Origin: Paenibacillus abyssi
GTDB taxonomy: Bacteria > Bacillota > Bacilli > Paenibacillales > Paenibacillaceae
Direction of reading: 5' to 3'
Assembly (NCBI RefSeq): GCF_014640295.1
Contig: NZ_BMGR01000001.1
Span: 124,001-188,000 of the forward strand
Length of the DNA: 64,000 nt
A program made the position numbers and the translations under genes. Numbering within the stretch: position 1 is the stretch's first letter; the number at the start of each line of letters is the position of its first letter. Under the pieces are notes generated by a model. The model was given only the letters and a program-made list of their open reading frames with translations, was not told where the DNA came from and ran no database searches. This document shows positions 34,452 through 44,174 of this stretch, in pieces.

Positions 34452-34880
34452 ATGGCAGAACTGAAGATTCTCGGTGTTAAACGTGTAGAGGCATTGTTGG
34501 CTGTATTGGACGCGAAGGAGAAACAGGAGAAGGCGGCGCTTATAATTCCGTCTTCCGAAGAGATTACGCGTATGGTTGACGAGGAATTCGGCATCGCTTC
34601 GGATCGGGCGCGTGTTAAAGAGTTGGTCGAGGAAGCATCCGAAATTCTAGCGAGATTGAATGAGGTAACTGGTAACGGCTCCTACGCGCAGATCAGTCAC
34701 AGTTACAGTCGTCAGCGTGATATTGACGGAGGGGCGTATAAGAAACGCGTAGAAGAACTAACGGAGCAGCTTCGGAAAAAACCGCTGGACGACCTAGCGA
34801 AACAATTCGAACAGAAACGTACGCAACTTTGGATGTGCGAAACGTTGGAGCAGGCGAAAGCAATCGTAGGTATCTCGTAA
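34452..34880 (+). CDS. Hypothetical phage protein
   Basis: 142 residues, helical with two likely coiled coils (AKEKQEKAALII; KKRVEELTEQLRKKPLDDLAKQFEQK). No family recognised. AGGAGA precedes ATG 34452. Its stop overlaps the next start. Confidence 0.65.
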   Translation: MAELKILGVKRVEALLAVLDAKEKQEKAALIIPSSEEITRMVDEEFGIASDRARVKELVEEASEILARLNEVTGNGSYAQISHSYSRQRDIDGGAYKKRVEELTEQLRKKPLDDLAKQFEQKRTQLWMCETLEQAKAIVGIS

Positions 34881-35173
34881 TGAACCGCGAAACCGCCACG
34901 TACCGCTGCCCGCAATGCCGACGTCAGCACCGTGTACTTGCGGACGAATACGGCGACCACGGATGTATCTGCGGATGGGAGCCTTACGCGTCCGCTATAG
35001 AAGCGCTAGATCCGGAGGACGTACGCGATTACGTCGATTACTGCCGCGATATTAACGTTAAGCCGGATGCATTCGCGTTCAGTACGTTACATCGACGTAA
35101 GTACGGCGGCGTGCCGGGGCGTGAGATACAGCGGTTGTTAGACGAAGAATATACGAAGGAGGACGGAGAATGA
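34880..35173 (+). CDS. Zinc-ribbon phage protein
   Basis: 97 residues. CPQCRRQHR...CICGWE gives a four-cysteine ribbon; the rest is acidic and helical. ATG overlaps the previous TAA. It precedes the RNA ligase with a four-base overlap. Confidence 0.65.
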   Translation: MNRETATYRCPQCRRQHRVLADEYGDHGCICGWEPYASAIEALDPEDVRDYVDYCRDINVKPDAFAFSTLHRRKYGGVPGREIQRLLDEEYTKEDGE

Positions 35174-36087
35174 GCGATAACCAACGTAAGTACACGGACG
35201 TTATCCGGATGGGACACCGCGATTCAGCCGGCGTTATCGTCGAGGGAACGTACATCACCGTTTACGAGAAGCTTGACGGTGCGAACGCGTCATTTCGCGT
35301 ATGGGTATCGGAGGATGGGGACAATTCGCTGACACTAGCGTTCTCGCGCAATACGGAATTATCTCCGGAAAATAACTTACGCGGCTTCTACGAATGGACA
35401 CAGCGTATAGACACCGGAGAATTGGAACCTGATTACGTTTACTACGGTGAATGGCTCGTTAAGCATAAAGTTGATTACGGACAGCACGCAGGCACGTTTT
35501 ACCTCTTCGATATATACGACGAGGGTACGCAATCATACGCGCCGACTGATTTCGTAATTGCGGAAGCTGCGCGCCTAGGTATCGCGGTTGCACCGATACT
35601 TTACGCCGGCCCGTTCATATCATACGATCACCTGACGTCGCTTGTCGGTCGGTCAGCGTTGGCAGTGAAACCGGACGGCGGCGAAGGTATTGTCGTTAAA
35701 AACGTGGCTTTCCGCGACAAGTACGGCAAGCAAACGTTCGTTAAACTCGTATCCGATTCGTTCCGTGAGATACAGCCGCAGAAGGCTCCGCGTGACCCAA
35801 ACGTAGAGACGGCGGAGAGCACGTTCGTTAAAACGTTTATGACACAAGCTCGCGTCGAGAAACTGGCGCACAAACTCGTCGACGAACGTGTTATCCCGGA
35901 AGACTTTGGGCTCGAAGACATGGGCGTTATGCTGCGCGAACTAGGCAATCGCGTATATGACGACATACTGAAGGAAGAAGCGGACTCCCTTCCGGAAGGT
36001 TACGGGGAAAAAGCGCTGCGCCGAGCGATCGGCAAGACGCTGCCGGCCGTTGTGCGAACGATTATAAACGAAAGGGAGGCGGTTTAA
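35170..36087 (+). CDS. RNA ligase (Rnl2-like nucleotidyltransferase)
   Basis: 305 residues. Motif I YEKLDGANASF with the adenylated lysine, motif III YVYYGEWL, FYLFDIYD (IIIa), motif IV GEGIVVKN and motif V FVKLVS are all present, in the order of RNA ligase 2-type enzymes. Phages use such ligases to repair tRNAs cut by host defences; here no polynucleotide kinase or phage tRNA is nearby, so the substrate is open. A DNA ligase role is less likely. Confidence 0.82.
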   Translation: MSDNQRKYTDVIRMGHRDSAGVIVEGTYITVYEKLDGANASFRVWVSEDGDNSLTLAFSRNTELSPENNLRGFYEWTQRIDTGELEPDYVYYGEWLVKHKVDYGQHAGTFYLFDIYDEGTQSYAPTDFVIAEAARLGIAVAPILYAGPFISYDHLTSLVGRSALAVKPDGGEGIVVKNVAFRDKYGKQTFVKLVSDSFREIQPQKAPRDPNVETAESTFVKTFMTQARVEKLAHKLVDERVIPEDFGLEDMGVMLRELGNRVYDDILKEEADSLPEGYGEKALRRAIGKTLPAVVRTIINEREAV

Positions 36088-37155
36088 ATCTCGATATTCA
36101 CACGTATAGGAAACGCAGCGGCTACGAAATCACTCCCGGAACAACTCGCGGCCGACTTTACCGCGTTTCTGGACGCATGGCACAGCGCACCGGAAACGTA
36201 CGACGATGCACTCGACGCGCAGATTCACCAGTGGTACGCGGACATACTTACGAATAGGCAACGTAAAGTGTGGCCGCCGCGCGACATTCCGTATTTCTCC
36301 CCGTCGAGTGCCAACGCTGATCCGCGTGGTCTTTACGAAAAGTTACGCGGTGCTAAACGCGACGGCGGCGGTCAGCCTCCGCACCAAGGGCGCTGGACCC
36401 GTGTCGGAACGGCGATAGGCGATATGATTCAGCGCGATATTCTGTTCGCGGAGAAACATTACGAAGCGCTGACCGGGGATAAGCCGCGCTTCACGTTCGA
36501 ACGCAACGCATACGGCGAGCCGATGTTCGAGGACTTCGCGCCCGGCAACAAGACGCTAACGCATAACGGTAAGACATTCGCATTGTACGGATTCTGCGAC
36601 GGCATCCTGCGCTACGTGACGGAGGACGGCGAGGCTATACGCGTCGGCCTCGAAATCAAATCGAAGCAAACGACGGCGGCGCAAACGTCCGATTACTCGC
36701 AACGTAACGGTCCGAAGGAAGATCACGTTAAGCAATGCGTATGCTATTCGCTCATGTACGGAAATGCCGACGCTCCTCTCGATTATTACGTCATCCTCTA
36801 CGTTAACGGCTCGAAAAAGGCATGGGAGATGACGGACGATGAGTACGCGAAGAATCCGGATATCAAAGCGCACGGGCTTTTCATCACGGACGAGATGCGG
36901 GCGGGCGTACTCGACCGGTTCGCGGACATACTCGACGCGGTGGATAACGGAAGCCCGCCGCCGCTGGATCTCGGTAACTTCACGTTCAATAACTTTAAGC
37001 GCGCGTGTGCCTTATCGTTATCTGACGAAGAGATGGCGCAACTTGAACGGGAAGTGGCCGCGACAATGCGCTCGGGGCTGCCGGACTTTAAAAAGCGCCA
37101 GTATGCGGAGGCGTTCGATAAAATACGCGAAATACGGAAGGGAGCGATTGCGTAA
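36088..37155 (+). CDS. RecB-like PD-(D/E)XK nuclease
   Basis: 355 residues. GFCDGILRYV and VGLEIKSKQT supply D and ExK; HVKQCVCYSLMYG is the Q-x-x-x-Y segment of RecB/Cas4-like nucleases. Probably an exonuclease in phage recombination. The frame has no standard start until GTG 36268, which would lose 60 conserved-looking codons; ATC 36088 follows AAAGGGAGG by 8 bases and abuts the ligase stop, so ATC appears to be the start. Confidence 0.78.
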   Translation: MSIFTRIGNAAATKSLPEQLAADFTAFLDAWHSAPETYDDALDAQIHQWYADILTNRQRKVWPPRDIPYFSPSSANADPRGLYEKLRGAKRDGGGQPPHQGRWTRVGTAIGDMIQRDILFAEKHYEALTGDKPRFTFERNAYGEPMFEDFAPGNKTLTHNGKTFALYGFCDGILRYVTEDGEAIRVGLEIKSKQTTAAQTSDYSQRNGPKEDHVKQCVCYSLMYGNADAPLDYYVILYVNGSKKAWEMTDDEYAKNPDIKAHGLFITDEMRAGVLDRFADILDAVDNGSPPPLDLGNFTFNNFKRACALSLSDEEMAQLEREVAATMRSGLPDFKKRQYAEAFDKIREIRKGAIA

Positions 37156-37523
37156 TGGCGGAATTTTTAGGGATTTGGTCGAACACGGACTCGATGTTTG
37201 AGGATTTCGAGGGTTACGGTAATGAGCATCCGGTATCCGACCGTGAGGATTACGAAGTGTTGTTCGGTTATTACTCGTACGAGGACTACTCGGGTCTAGC
37301 CTTCGTTTTAGCCCGTAAGATATCCGACGGCAATCTATACGAGGTCAACGGGGGCCATTGCTCGTGCTACGGACTCGAAGGTCAGTGGTCGCCAGAAGAG
37401 ACGGGTATTGCAGTGTTACGTCACCGTCTCGTAGAGGGCAATCTCGGCCGTGATTATCGCGGACGTAACGAGTTCGCCGACGAATTGACCGCGGTACTCG
37501 ACGCGTTGGAGGTGACCGAATGA
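37155..37523 (+). CDS. Conserved phage protein of unknown function
   Basis: 122 residues. The LYEVNGGHCSCYGLEGQWSPEET segment is widely conserved in tailed phages, but no function is known to me. Overlaps both neighbours by one to four bases. Confidence 0.7.
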   Translation: MAEFLGIWSNTDSMFEDFEGYGNEHPVSDREDYEVLFGYYSYEDYSGLAFVLARKISDGNLYEVNGGHCSCYGLEGQWSPEETGIAVLRHRLVEGNLGRDYRGRNEFADELTAVLDALEVTE

Positions 37524-37738
37524 TTAAACGTATCTTCCACGCAATCCTAAACGGTTTCATCACGTTCGGCGTGGGAATGGCGGCGGGGTTCGGAATCGGC
37601 TTCGGAGTTATAGCGATATTTGACGTTGACACTTCGCTATGGTTACGCATCTTTATCGCGGCCGCCTTGATCGTCGCAATCGCCGCGGACTTTTTACGGG
37701 AGGAGCGTGATGACGACGGCGGCAAAGAAACGGAATGA
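37520..37738 (+). CDS. Small membrane protein
   Basis: 72 residues with two membrane helices, the first glycine-rich (FGVGMAAGFGIGFGVIAIF), and an acidic tail. ATG overlaps the previous stop. Function unknown. Confidence 0.65.
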   Translation: MIKRIFHAILNGFITFGVGMAAGFGIGFGVIAIFDVDTSLWLRIFIAAALIVAIAADFLREERDDDGGKETE

Positions 37739-38252
37739 TACAGCGCGCTATCTCGGACTCGACCTCTCGCTAAGCCCCGGCCTTGCGGTCATCGACGTTA
37801 AAAACCGCATCCCAACGCTAGTCTACGCGGGGTCGGTCGCAACGTCTACGGACGATAACGATGCTGTCCGTTCATCCGTAGTCGAATCGTTCGTCGCATC
37901 GAATATATACGCATACCGCCCGTTCGATCTCGTACTTCGCGAGGACTTCATAGCCGGACGTAATAAACGCGCAACGCAAACGATATTTAACGCGTGGACA
38001 GCGGCGGACAGAGCGCTCCATACGTACGGATACACGGTCGCTGACGTTAAGCCGCCGCTATCGCCTACGTCGGTCAAAAAGATCATAACCGGTAACGGTC
38101 GCGCCGAAAAGCCGGAAGTAGCGGAGGCTGTACGTAAATTGCTACGGTTACCGGCGGAGTACAAATTCGCGGCGGGCTACGATGATAGCGATGCGGCCGC
38201 TGTGGTACTGGCGTGGCTGATACGGGAAAACTTAATCGATACGAAGGAGTGA
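37710..38252 (+). CDS. ruvC: RuvC-like Holliday-junction resolvase
   Basis: 180 residues. YLGLDLSLSPGLAVI (first acidic residue), LVLREDFIAG (second) and the closing DDSDAAAVVLAWL (last acids) form the RNase H-like RuvC site. Resolves branched DNA before packaging. ATG 37710 is chosen with GGAGG about 6 bases upstream; GTG 37707 is also in frame. It overlaps the membrane-protein gene by 29 bases. Confidence 0.88.
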   Translation: MTTAAKKRNDTARYLGLDLSLSPGLAVIDVKNRIPTLVYAGSVATSTDDNDAVRSSVVESFVASNIYAYRPFDLVLREDFIAGRNKRATQTIFNAWTAADRALHTYGYTVADVKPPLSPTSVKKIITGNGRAEKPEVAEAVRKLLRLPAEYKFAAGYDDSDAAAVVLAWLIRENLIDTKE

Positions 38253-38258
38253 CGTAAT

Positions 38259-38966
38259 CTGACGAAGAAACTGCTTGGCTCACTCGAACTAAATCGGATA
38301 TATCAACGTGACTGCATCGAAGGCATGCGGATGATTCCGGACGGTAGCGTTGATCTAGTCGTAACCGATCCGCCGTACTTGATGAATTATCGTAGCAATC
38401 GGCGCGTTGCTAACGAGAAGTTCCGTCACATCGCTAACGACGTCGATTCAACGGATTTGATCGTCGCATACCTAGCCGAATGTCATCGCGTACTGAAGGA
38501 CGATACGGCGATTTATATGTTCTGCAGTTGGCATCATATCGATTTCTTTAAACAAGAATTCGAACGCCATTTTAAACTAAAGAATCTTATTGTGTGGAAC
38601 AAGAACGTCCACGGTACAGGCGACCTGAAGGGTTCGTATGGGCCGAAGCACGAACTCGTTCTGTTCGGTCACAAAGGACGGTCACTTTTACGCGACAAAC
38701 GATTGCCGGACGTGATCGACTGCGCTAAGATCCCGAGTTTAAAACTGACGCATCCGACCGAAAAGCCGACGGAGTTGTTGCGTAGATTCATCCGCAACTC
38801 AAGCGATCCGGGCGACGTTGTATTAGACGGATTCGCAGGTACCGCATCAACTTGCGTAGCGGCTGCGGAAGAAGGGCGCGATTTCATCGCGTTCGAACTC
38901 GAAACGGATTATGTGACAGTAGGCAACATCCGGTTGGATTCGGTAAATGCGGTGGACGCCAAATGA
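38259..38966 (+). CDS. DNA methyltransferase, DPPY type
   Basis: 235 residues. The N-terminal LNRIYQRDCIEGMRMIPDGS, DPPYLMNY (motif IV) and FAGTASTCVAA (motif I, at the C-terminal end) mark a beta-type adenine or N4-cytosine methyltransferase. The first ATG, 38316, would cut into the conserved N-terminus, and no ATG, GTG or TTG precedes it. CTG 38259 has AAGGAG 10 bases upstream and is the likely start. No partner restriction enzyme is adjacent. Confidence 0.85.
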   Translation: MTKKLLGSLELNRIYQRDCIEGMRMIPDGSVDLVVTDPPYLMNYRSNRRVANEKFRHIANDVDSTDLIVAYLAECHRVLKDDTAIYMFCSWHHIDFFKQEFERHFKLKNLIVWNKNVHGTGDLKGSYGPKHELVLFGHKGRSLLRDKRLPDVIDCAKIPSLKLTHPTEKPTELLRRFIRNSSDPGDVVLDGFAGTASTCVAAAEEGRDFIAFELETDYVTVGNIRLDSVNAVDAK

Positions 38967-39139
38967 ACGTAGAATTCAACGCCAGATACGCGCGCTCCCT
39001 CCGTCACGAACTCGCGGAAATCGAATACTGCTTACGGATTCGTACGGAGGACATCGCGCGGCTGAACGAAAGGAAGGCGCAAGTTGAGGCGCAACTACAA
39101 CGAATCGAAGGGGAGAACGCCAATTTTGACGAAAAATGA
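38963..39139 (+). CDS. Small coiled-coil protein
   Basis: 58 residues from ATG 38963, overlapping the methyltransferase stop. Almost entirely coiled coil ([19 protein letters not shown], then [13 protein letters not shown]). Function unknown. Confidence 0.6.
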   Translation: MNVEFNARYARSLRHELAEIEYCLRIRTEDIARLNERKAQVEAQLQRIEGENANFDEK

Positions 39140-41369
39140 ACGCTTACTTACGGAAGACTTTATCGCCGCTTATCCCGAGTTTCCAACGCACATGAACGCG
39201 CTCGGTCAATTCGTATACTACCGCACCTATTCACGTTGGCTTCCGACGCAGGGCCGCCGCGAGAACTGGCGCGAGACGTGCCGCCGCGCTGCGGAATATA
39301 ACGTCAGCCTGGCGGTAAAGCACCTTACGCGCATCGGCTATCCGGTCGATTACGAGTGGCACCGTAAAGAGGCGGAGTTGCTATTCGATAACATGTTCAA
39401 TCTGCGCCAGTTCTTATCTGGCCGTACGTTATGGGTCGGCGGAACTCCGGTAGCAGAAATGTCAGCACTATCCAATTTTAATTGCTCCTTCTCGAACGTT
39501 CGGTCATGGTCAGACCTCGGTGATATTTTTTATCTGCTAATGGTTGGAACCGGCTGCGGACTGAAGAGTACGAAGAAATTCGCAAGAGAGATGGCGCCGA
39601 TCCGTGCGAATACAACACTTCTTCACTCGGAATATGATCCGGTTCCAGAGTCGGCCCGTTACGAGGATACCGTTTTACGTGATATGGGAAATGGATACGC
39701 GAAGCTTTACGTAGGTGATTCAAAGCTCGGTTGGGTGGACTCCCTACGTATTTACTTCGACATCTTGACGAAGTCGGAGTATGAACATATCCACACCGTT
39801 AAGATTTCGTACAACTCCGTACGTCCGCACGGTGAACGTTTGAAGACTTTCGGCGGAACGGCATCGGGACCGGAACCATTGCGTGAAATGTTTGACGGCA
39901 TCGACTCCGTAATAAAGAACCGGATCGACCCGTTGCTTGAGCCGCTCGAAATCGTCGACGCTGAAAAAGGTTACGCAAGGGTTCGGCCGATTCATATCCT
40001 TGATATCGCGAATCTCATTGGTAACAACGTAGTGATCGGCGGGGTGCGTAGGACAGCGGAAATCTTCCTTATGGACGCGGACGATTACGAGTGTATCTTC
40101 GCTAAGTACGGACTCAACGGTATATGGGACGCAGATAAGCACACGGACGTTGTCCGGAAGACACGCGCGCTCGGACTCGAAAAGGAAGCGGCGTTTCTCG
40201 AATCGCTACCGTTGTTCGATCCGAATGCGCGGCCGCTACATCACCGTCGGATGTCGAATAACTCGATCGCGTTCGAAACGCAGCCGTCGCGCGAACAATT
40301 GAACCTTGTGTTCACGATGATGCAGGCGGAAGGCGAGCCAGGCTTCGTTAATCTCGAAGAAGCGCGTAGACGGCGTCCGAATGCGGAGGGGCTTAATCCG
40401 TGCGCGGAGATACTGCTCGATTCATACGGCGTGTGCAACTTGACAACCGTTAATATGACGGCGTTCATGAGTGACGGAGGCGTATTGGACAAACACGGTA
40501 TTTACGAAGCGCAACGGTTGTCCGCACGGGCCGGCCTTCGTATGACACTCGCGCAGCTTGAGATTCCGCATTGGGATGCGGTACAGCAACGAGATAGACT
40601 GCTAGGAACGTCATTGACCGGAGTAAAGGACGCTACCGCTAAGTTTGCCGGGGATGCCTCGTTTATGGGGAGATCGCTACTTAAACGTCTCGGAACGATG
40701 GCGAGGGAAGAGGCCGACCGTTACGCCAAGCAACTCCGCGTATCATCGCCGCTACTCGTTACGACGGTTAAGCCGGAAGGTACGATATCGCAAGTGGCGG
40801 GCGGAGTTTCGTCCGGACTCCACTGGTCACACTCGCCGTATTATATCCGCCGTATCCGCATTAACGCGGCCGATCCGTTAGCGCGCGCCGTACTCGATCT
40901 CGGATGGACGGTCAATCCGGAGGTGGGAACGCCGGGCGAAACGCACGAAGAACGGATGAAAAACGCGAGAACGTACGTAATCGACTTCCCCGTTGCGTCC
41001 GGCGCGACTGAAACGAAGGACGACGTAAGCGCCGCGCGTCAGCTCGATACGTACTTCGCATTCCAGCGTTATTATACCGAGCATAACTCGTCGAATACGA
41101 TTACGGTGCGTCCGCATGAGTGGGCGGAAGTCGAATCGATCGTATACGAAAAGTGGGACGAATTTACGGCGGTATCGTTCCTCGCGCTCGATGGCGGCTC
41201 CTACGCGCTGGCTCCGTACGAAGCGATCGACCGCGAAACGTATGAGCGGATGGCGACCGAAATGAAGCCGTTCGATCCCGCGATTCTGACACGCTACGAG
41301 ACGACGGGAATTTCTGAACTTGACGCGGGTGATCCGGATTGTTCTACCGGAGCGTGTCCGATTAGATAG
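39126..41369 (+). CDS. nrdJ: Class II (adenosylcobalamin-dependent) ribonucleotide reductase, monomeric type
   Basis: 747 residues, the size of the Lactobacillus leichmannii triphosphate reductase. Seen: FNCSFSN and GVCNLTTVN with the redox cysteine pair, LNPCAEILL with the radical cysteine, [13 protein letters not shown], and the C-terminal CSTGAC reducing pair. Converts ribonucleotides to deoxynucleotides using vitamin B12 without oxygen or a partner subunit. TTG 39126 follows GGGGAG. Starts inside the coiled-coil gene. Confidence 0.95.
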   Translation: MTKNERLLTEDFIAAYPEFPTHMNALGQFVYYRTYSRWLPTQGRRENWRETCRRAAEYNVSLAVKHLTRIGYPVDYEWHRKEAELLFDNMFNLRQFLSGRTLWVGGTPVAEMSALSNFNCSFSNVRSWSDLGDIFYLLMVGTGCGLKSTKKFAREMAPIRANTTLLHSEYDPVPESARYEDTVLRDMGNGYAKLYVGDSKLGWVDSLRIYFDILTKSEYEHIHTVKISYNSVRPHGERLKTFGGTASGPEPLREMFDGIDSVIKNRIDPLLEPLEIVDAEKGYARVRPIHILDIANLIGNNVVIGGVRRTAEIFLMDADDYECIFAKYGLNGIWDADKHTDVVRKTRALGLEKEAAFLESLPLFDPNARPLHHRRMSNNSIAFETQPSREQLNLVFTMMQAEGEPGFVNLEEARRRRPNAEGLNPCAEILLDSYGVCNLTTVNMTAFMSDGGVLDKHGIYEAQRLSARAGLRMTLAQLEIPHWDAVQQRDRLLGTSLTGVKDATAKFAGDASFMGRSLLKRLGTMAREEADRYAKQLRVSSPLLVTTVKPEGTISQVAGGVSSGLHWSHSPYYIRRIRINAADPLARAVLDLGWTVNPEVGTPGETHEERMKNARTYVIDFPVASGATETKDDVSAARQLDTYFAFQRYYTEHNSSNTITVRPHEWAEVESIVYEKWDEFTAVSFLALDGGSYALAPYEAIDRETYERMATEMKPFDPAILTRYETTGISELDAGDPDCSTGACPIR

Positions 41370-41396
41370 CGATTAAATTTCGGAGGGATGCAGCGT

Positions 41397-41525
41397 ATGG
41401 CATCGATAAAAATGTACGAAATTCTCCGGTCTATACGGCTGCATCCGTTTCTCCGGAGGTTTACGGATATCGACCGAGTTACACCGGAAGAGTCACGTAA
41501 GATTGACGATAAGTTTACGAAATAA
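41397..41525 (+). CDS. Small hypothetical protein (42 residues)
   Basis: Read from ATG 41397 with CGGAGGG 10 bases upstream. Sequence starts MASIKMYEILRSIRLHPFL, with PEESRKIDDKF near the end. It fills the space between the reductase and the PhoH-like gene. Confidence 0.55.
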   Translation: MASIKMYEILRSIRLHPFLRRFTDIDRVTPEESRKIDDKFTK

Positions 41526-41543
41526 ACGAGGAGGCGCGGCCAT

Positions 41544-42266
41544 ATGGCATACTACGGAATCAGCGCAAGGAATGACGGACAGCGTGCGGCAATCAGCGCA
41601 CTCATGAACGATAAGCCGCTACTGTTTCTTACGGGACCTGCCGGTACGGGTAAGACGCTAATCACGCAGGCGGTCGGCCTTCACCGTCTAACTGACGCGC
41701 AGGACTTCCGGAAGATGATGTACACGCGGATGCAGACGCAGGTTGGCGTAGATCTCGGATTCCTGCCGGGCGACCTACACGAAGGGAAAACGTACCCGTT
41801 TATGCGTCCGTTCCTCGATAATCTGGACGCGATGGCACCGGCCGCCAAACAAACGTATCACTATTTAACGTCGGGCGGCGAGGATAAACGTAGGCTCTTT
41901 TTCGATCCGATCCAGACGATGCGTGGCGGCTCGTTCCTCCATACGTTTGTCATAACGGATGAATCGCAAAATCTCGATCCCCACGTTATCGGTACGATCG
42001 CAACGCGTCCGTCGACCGGCACCAAGATCGTATTTCTCGGCAACTTCGCGCAGATTGACGACGAACGCCTGCGTAAGCCGGAGACGAACGGTTTGTATCG
42101 CTTACTCTCCGGATTATACGAAGTCGGAGCTCACGAATACTTTGACCACGTTAATCTAACGGAGGTACAGCGCCATCCGGTCGTCGACGTGGTTGAGCGT
42201 ATCTTACGGAATCACGATATGCCGGTGGAATTCGCGGAGCTAGAAGCGCGAGGCAACGTTGGGTAG
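41544..42266 (+). CDS. phoH: PhoH-like ATPase
   Basis: 240 residues. Walker A LTGPAGTGKTLITQA (near residue 32), FVITDESQNLDPHVI as Walker B and FLGNFAQIDD as the third motif mark the PhoH family, common in phages; its activity is NTP hydrolysis, perhaps as an RNA helicase. GAGGAGG precedes ATG 41544. Confidence 0.9.
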   Translation: MAYYGISARNDGQRAAISALMNDKPLLFLTGPAGTGKTLITQAVGLHRLTDAQDFRKMMYTRMQTQVGVDLGFLPGDLHEGKTYPFMRPFLDNLDAMAPAAKQTYHYLTSGGEDKRRLFFDPIQTMRGGSFLHTFVITDESQNLDPHVIGTIATRPSTGTKIVFLGNFAQIDDERLRKPETNGLYRLLSGLYEVGAHEYFDHVNLTEVQRHPVVDVVERILRNHDMPVEFAELEARGNVG

Positions 42267-42543
42267 CGCGGACATCACCGCACGCATAACGCATCGCCGA
42301 CGCCAGCTCTACGTCCACTCCGTCCTATACTACCGTTTCTGTACGTCCGTTATCGACGATGCAACGTTCGATCGGTGGGCGTACGAATTGCGGGACCTGC
42401 AGGCCCTTTATCCGGACGAAAGCGCGGCGGCTCCCTTTGCGGATGAGTTCGCGGCATGGGACGGTACGACCGGCTACGATTTACCGTGGAATGCGTGGGC
42501 GATTGCGGCGGCGGAACGTTTGATGCGCGATGTCCCGAAATAG
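42259..42543 (+). CDS. DNA ligase LigA-related small protein
   Basis: 94 residues. HRRRQLYVHSVLYYRFCTSVIDDATFDRW resembles the Ia domain of NAD-dependent ligases, which binds NMN, but there is no adenylation or later domain. Standalone proteins of this kind are found in phages, function unknown. TTG 42259 with GAGG upstream, overlapping phoH. Confidence 0.65.
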   Translation: MGSADITARITHRRRQLYVHSVLYYRFCTSVIDDATFDRWAYELRDLQALYPDESAAAPFADEFAAWDGTTGYDLPWNAWAIAAAERLMRDVPK

Positions 42544-42580
42544 CGCGAATGTGTACGTATTATAACGAGGAGGCGATCGG

Positions 42581-42784
42581 ATGAAATACGTAATGACCAT
42601 CGAAGTGAACGCTCGGTCCGTGCTTGACGAAGAGACGACGCAGTACTACGAATCTCTTACGCCAGAACAACGCGAGGAACGTGTCGCCGAAGTGAAGGCG
42701 GATACTCAACAGATGTTCCTCCGCGAAATGGATGACAATGCGGAAGTTGACGTAAACGTACGGGTTGAGGAGGTAGCGGAATGA
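42581..42784 (+). CDS. Small acidic hypothetical protein
   Basis: 67 residues, beta-helix-beta with many acids. GAGGAGG precedes ATG 42581; overlaps the next gene. Function unknown. Confidence 0.6.
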   Translation: MKYVMTIEVNARSVLDEETTQYYESLTPEQREERVAEVKADTQQMFLREMDDNAEVDVNVRVEEVAE

Positions 42785-42948
42785 ACGTTAAACCACCGAT
42801 TGGCCTCGTGCCGCGTTTCGTACGCGACGAACAACGTAGAATCGAAATACAAAATGCGATTACCCGCTATCTGGACGCCGGTATTCGGATTCCTACGGAT
42901 TGGATTACGGAATACAACGAATTAGTAGCGAAGGAGGACGCAAATTGA
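42781..42948 (+). CDS. Small hypothetical protein (55 residues)
   Basis: From ATG 42781 (overlapping the previous TGA) to TGA 42948 (overlapping the ThyX TTG). Begins MNVKPPIGLVPRFVRDEQRR. Function unknown. Confidence 0.6.
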   Translation: MNVKPPIGLVPRFVRDEQRRIEIQNAITRYLDAGIRIPTDWITEYNELVAKEDAN

Positions 42949-43700
42949 ACGTACAACTCATCGCCCACACGGCGCTATCGGACGGATTCGCGCAGTTGCT
43001 CGAAATGTACACGGTCGATAAACCGTCTGACCGCGCAGCCGTAGCGTTGACCGCTATCCGAACGTGTTACTCACCGCTGAAACCATCCGAAATCATCACG
43101 GAGGAGTCGCATAAATACTTCGGTTCCTCCGCGTCAGATGGCGAAGGTGGTACGGACGCTGACCGGTTATTCCGCCATATTATCCGGAGCAAGCACTCGT
43201 CTACTTTGGAGCACGTCAGTTATACGTTCGCAATCGAAGGTGTATCGCGGTCGCTACTCGCGCAACTCACGCGTCACCGTCAATTCTCGTTCAGCGTCCA
43301 GTCGCAGCGCTACGTTAAGTTCGGTAGCAAAGACCGCTCCCAAGGCTTTGATTACGTTACGCCTCCGTCAATCACGCCGGATAAAATCGAGCCGGACCGC
43401 ACGTATAACGATTCTGATGCGGCAGGACTGTACGAATCCGTAATGGACTACGCGCAGGACGTGTACGATAGGCTGCGCGCTTGCGGAGTGCTCGCGGAGG
43501 ATGCCCGGTATGTCCTCCCGAATGCCGCCGCGTGCAATCTCGTTATGACCGCTAATCTGCGCGCGCTGATCGAATTTTACGGTAAGCGGCGTCCGGGCAA
43601 CGGAGCGCAGTGGGAAATCGCTGACCTGGCGGAAAGGCTCCGCGAGGAGATCGTAAATGTTGACGCGTGGACAGCGGGCTTTTTCGGATGTTCCGCGTGA
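42945..43700 (+). CDS. thyX: Flavin-dependent thymidylate synthase
   Basis: 251 residues. The ThyX motif RHRQFSFSVQSQR (RHRxxSxxxxSxR) is present, with LEHVSYTFAIEGVSRS before it. Makes dTMP from dUMP with methylene-tetrahydrofolate and FAD. TTG 42945 follows AAGGAGG. With the B12 reductase and dNMP kinase it gives the phage its own dNTP supply. Confidence 0.95.
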   Translation: MNVQLIAHTALSDGFAQLLEMYTVDKPSDRAAVALTAIRTCYSPLKPSEIITEESHKYFGSSASDGEGGTDADRLFRHIIRSKHSSTLEHVSYTFAIEGVSRSLLAQLTRHRQFSFSVQSQRYVKFGSKDRSQGFDYVTPPSITPDKIEPDRTYNDSDAAGLYESVMDYAQDVYDRLRACGVLAEDARYVLPNAAACNLVMTANLRALIEFYGKRRPGNGAQWEIADLAERLREEIVNVDAWTAGFFGCSA

Positions 43701-43828
43701 CGTTCGAGGAACGATTAGAAGAACTGCGCAAAGCTTGGCGCGGACTATTCGATGCATTCGCGGAATCGCTTCGATTACGTCAAGTCTGCGAATGGCTCGC
43801 GGATAAATTAACGAAAAGGGGACGATAG
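43697..43828 (+). CDS. Small hypothetical protein (43 residues)
   Basis: GTG 43697 overlaps the ThyX stop; ends TAG 43828 just before the next ATG. Helical and charged (TFEERLEELRKAWRGLFDAF). Function unknown. Confidence 0.5.
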   Translation: MTFEERLEELRKAWRGLFDAFAESLRLRQVCEWLADKLTKRGR

Positions 43829-43829
43829 A

Positions 43830-44174
43830 ATGGCGAAATTAACGACGGCGCAATTGTTGGCTAAGAAACGCGCAGAGGTAGCGGAGTTGGAGGCGAAGAT
43901 GCGCGAAGAGATTACGGTAGGTAGCGTAGTAATAGTATTACAAACGGGGGTTTACGAAGATATCCCGGTTGGCTGTATCGCAAAGGTAACAGACGTTGAT
44001 TACGACGACGACGATGACGAGCATCCGGTTAGATGTGAACGTATCGACGGTTCAGACTACGATTTCTTCCGCTACGAAGACCTCGAAGTTGTTACGCGAG
44101 AAACTGCACGTGATCGCTTAATTGCGGATATTGACCGTGAATTGGACGAAGCATTCGGAGGTGATGACCGCTAA
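43830..44174 (+). CDS. Small module protein related to the 31046 and 44610 products
   Basis: 114 residues. Starts MAKLTTAQLLAKKRAEV (helical), then EITVGSVVIVLQTGVYEDIPVGCIAKVTDVD and FFRYEDLEVV, resembling one module of the larger repeat-module proteins. Function unknown. Confidence 0.6.
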   Translation: MAKLTTAQLLAKKRAEVAELEAKMREEITVGSVVIVLQTGVYEDIPVGCIAKVTDVDYDDDDDEHPVRCERIDGSDYDFFRYEDLEVVTRETARDRLIADIDRELDEAFGGDDR

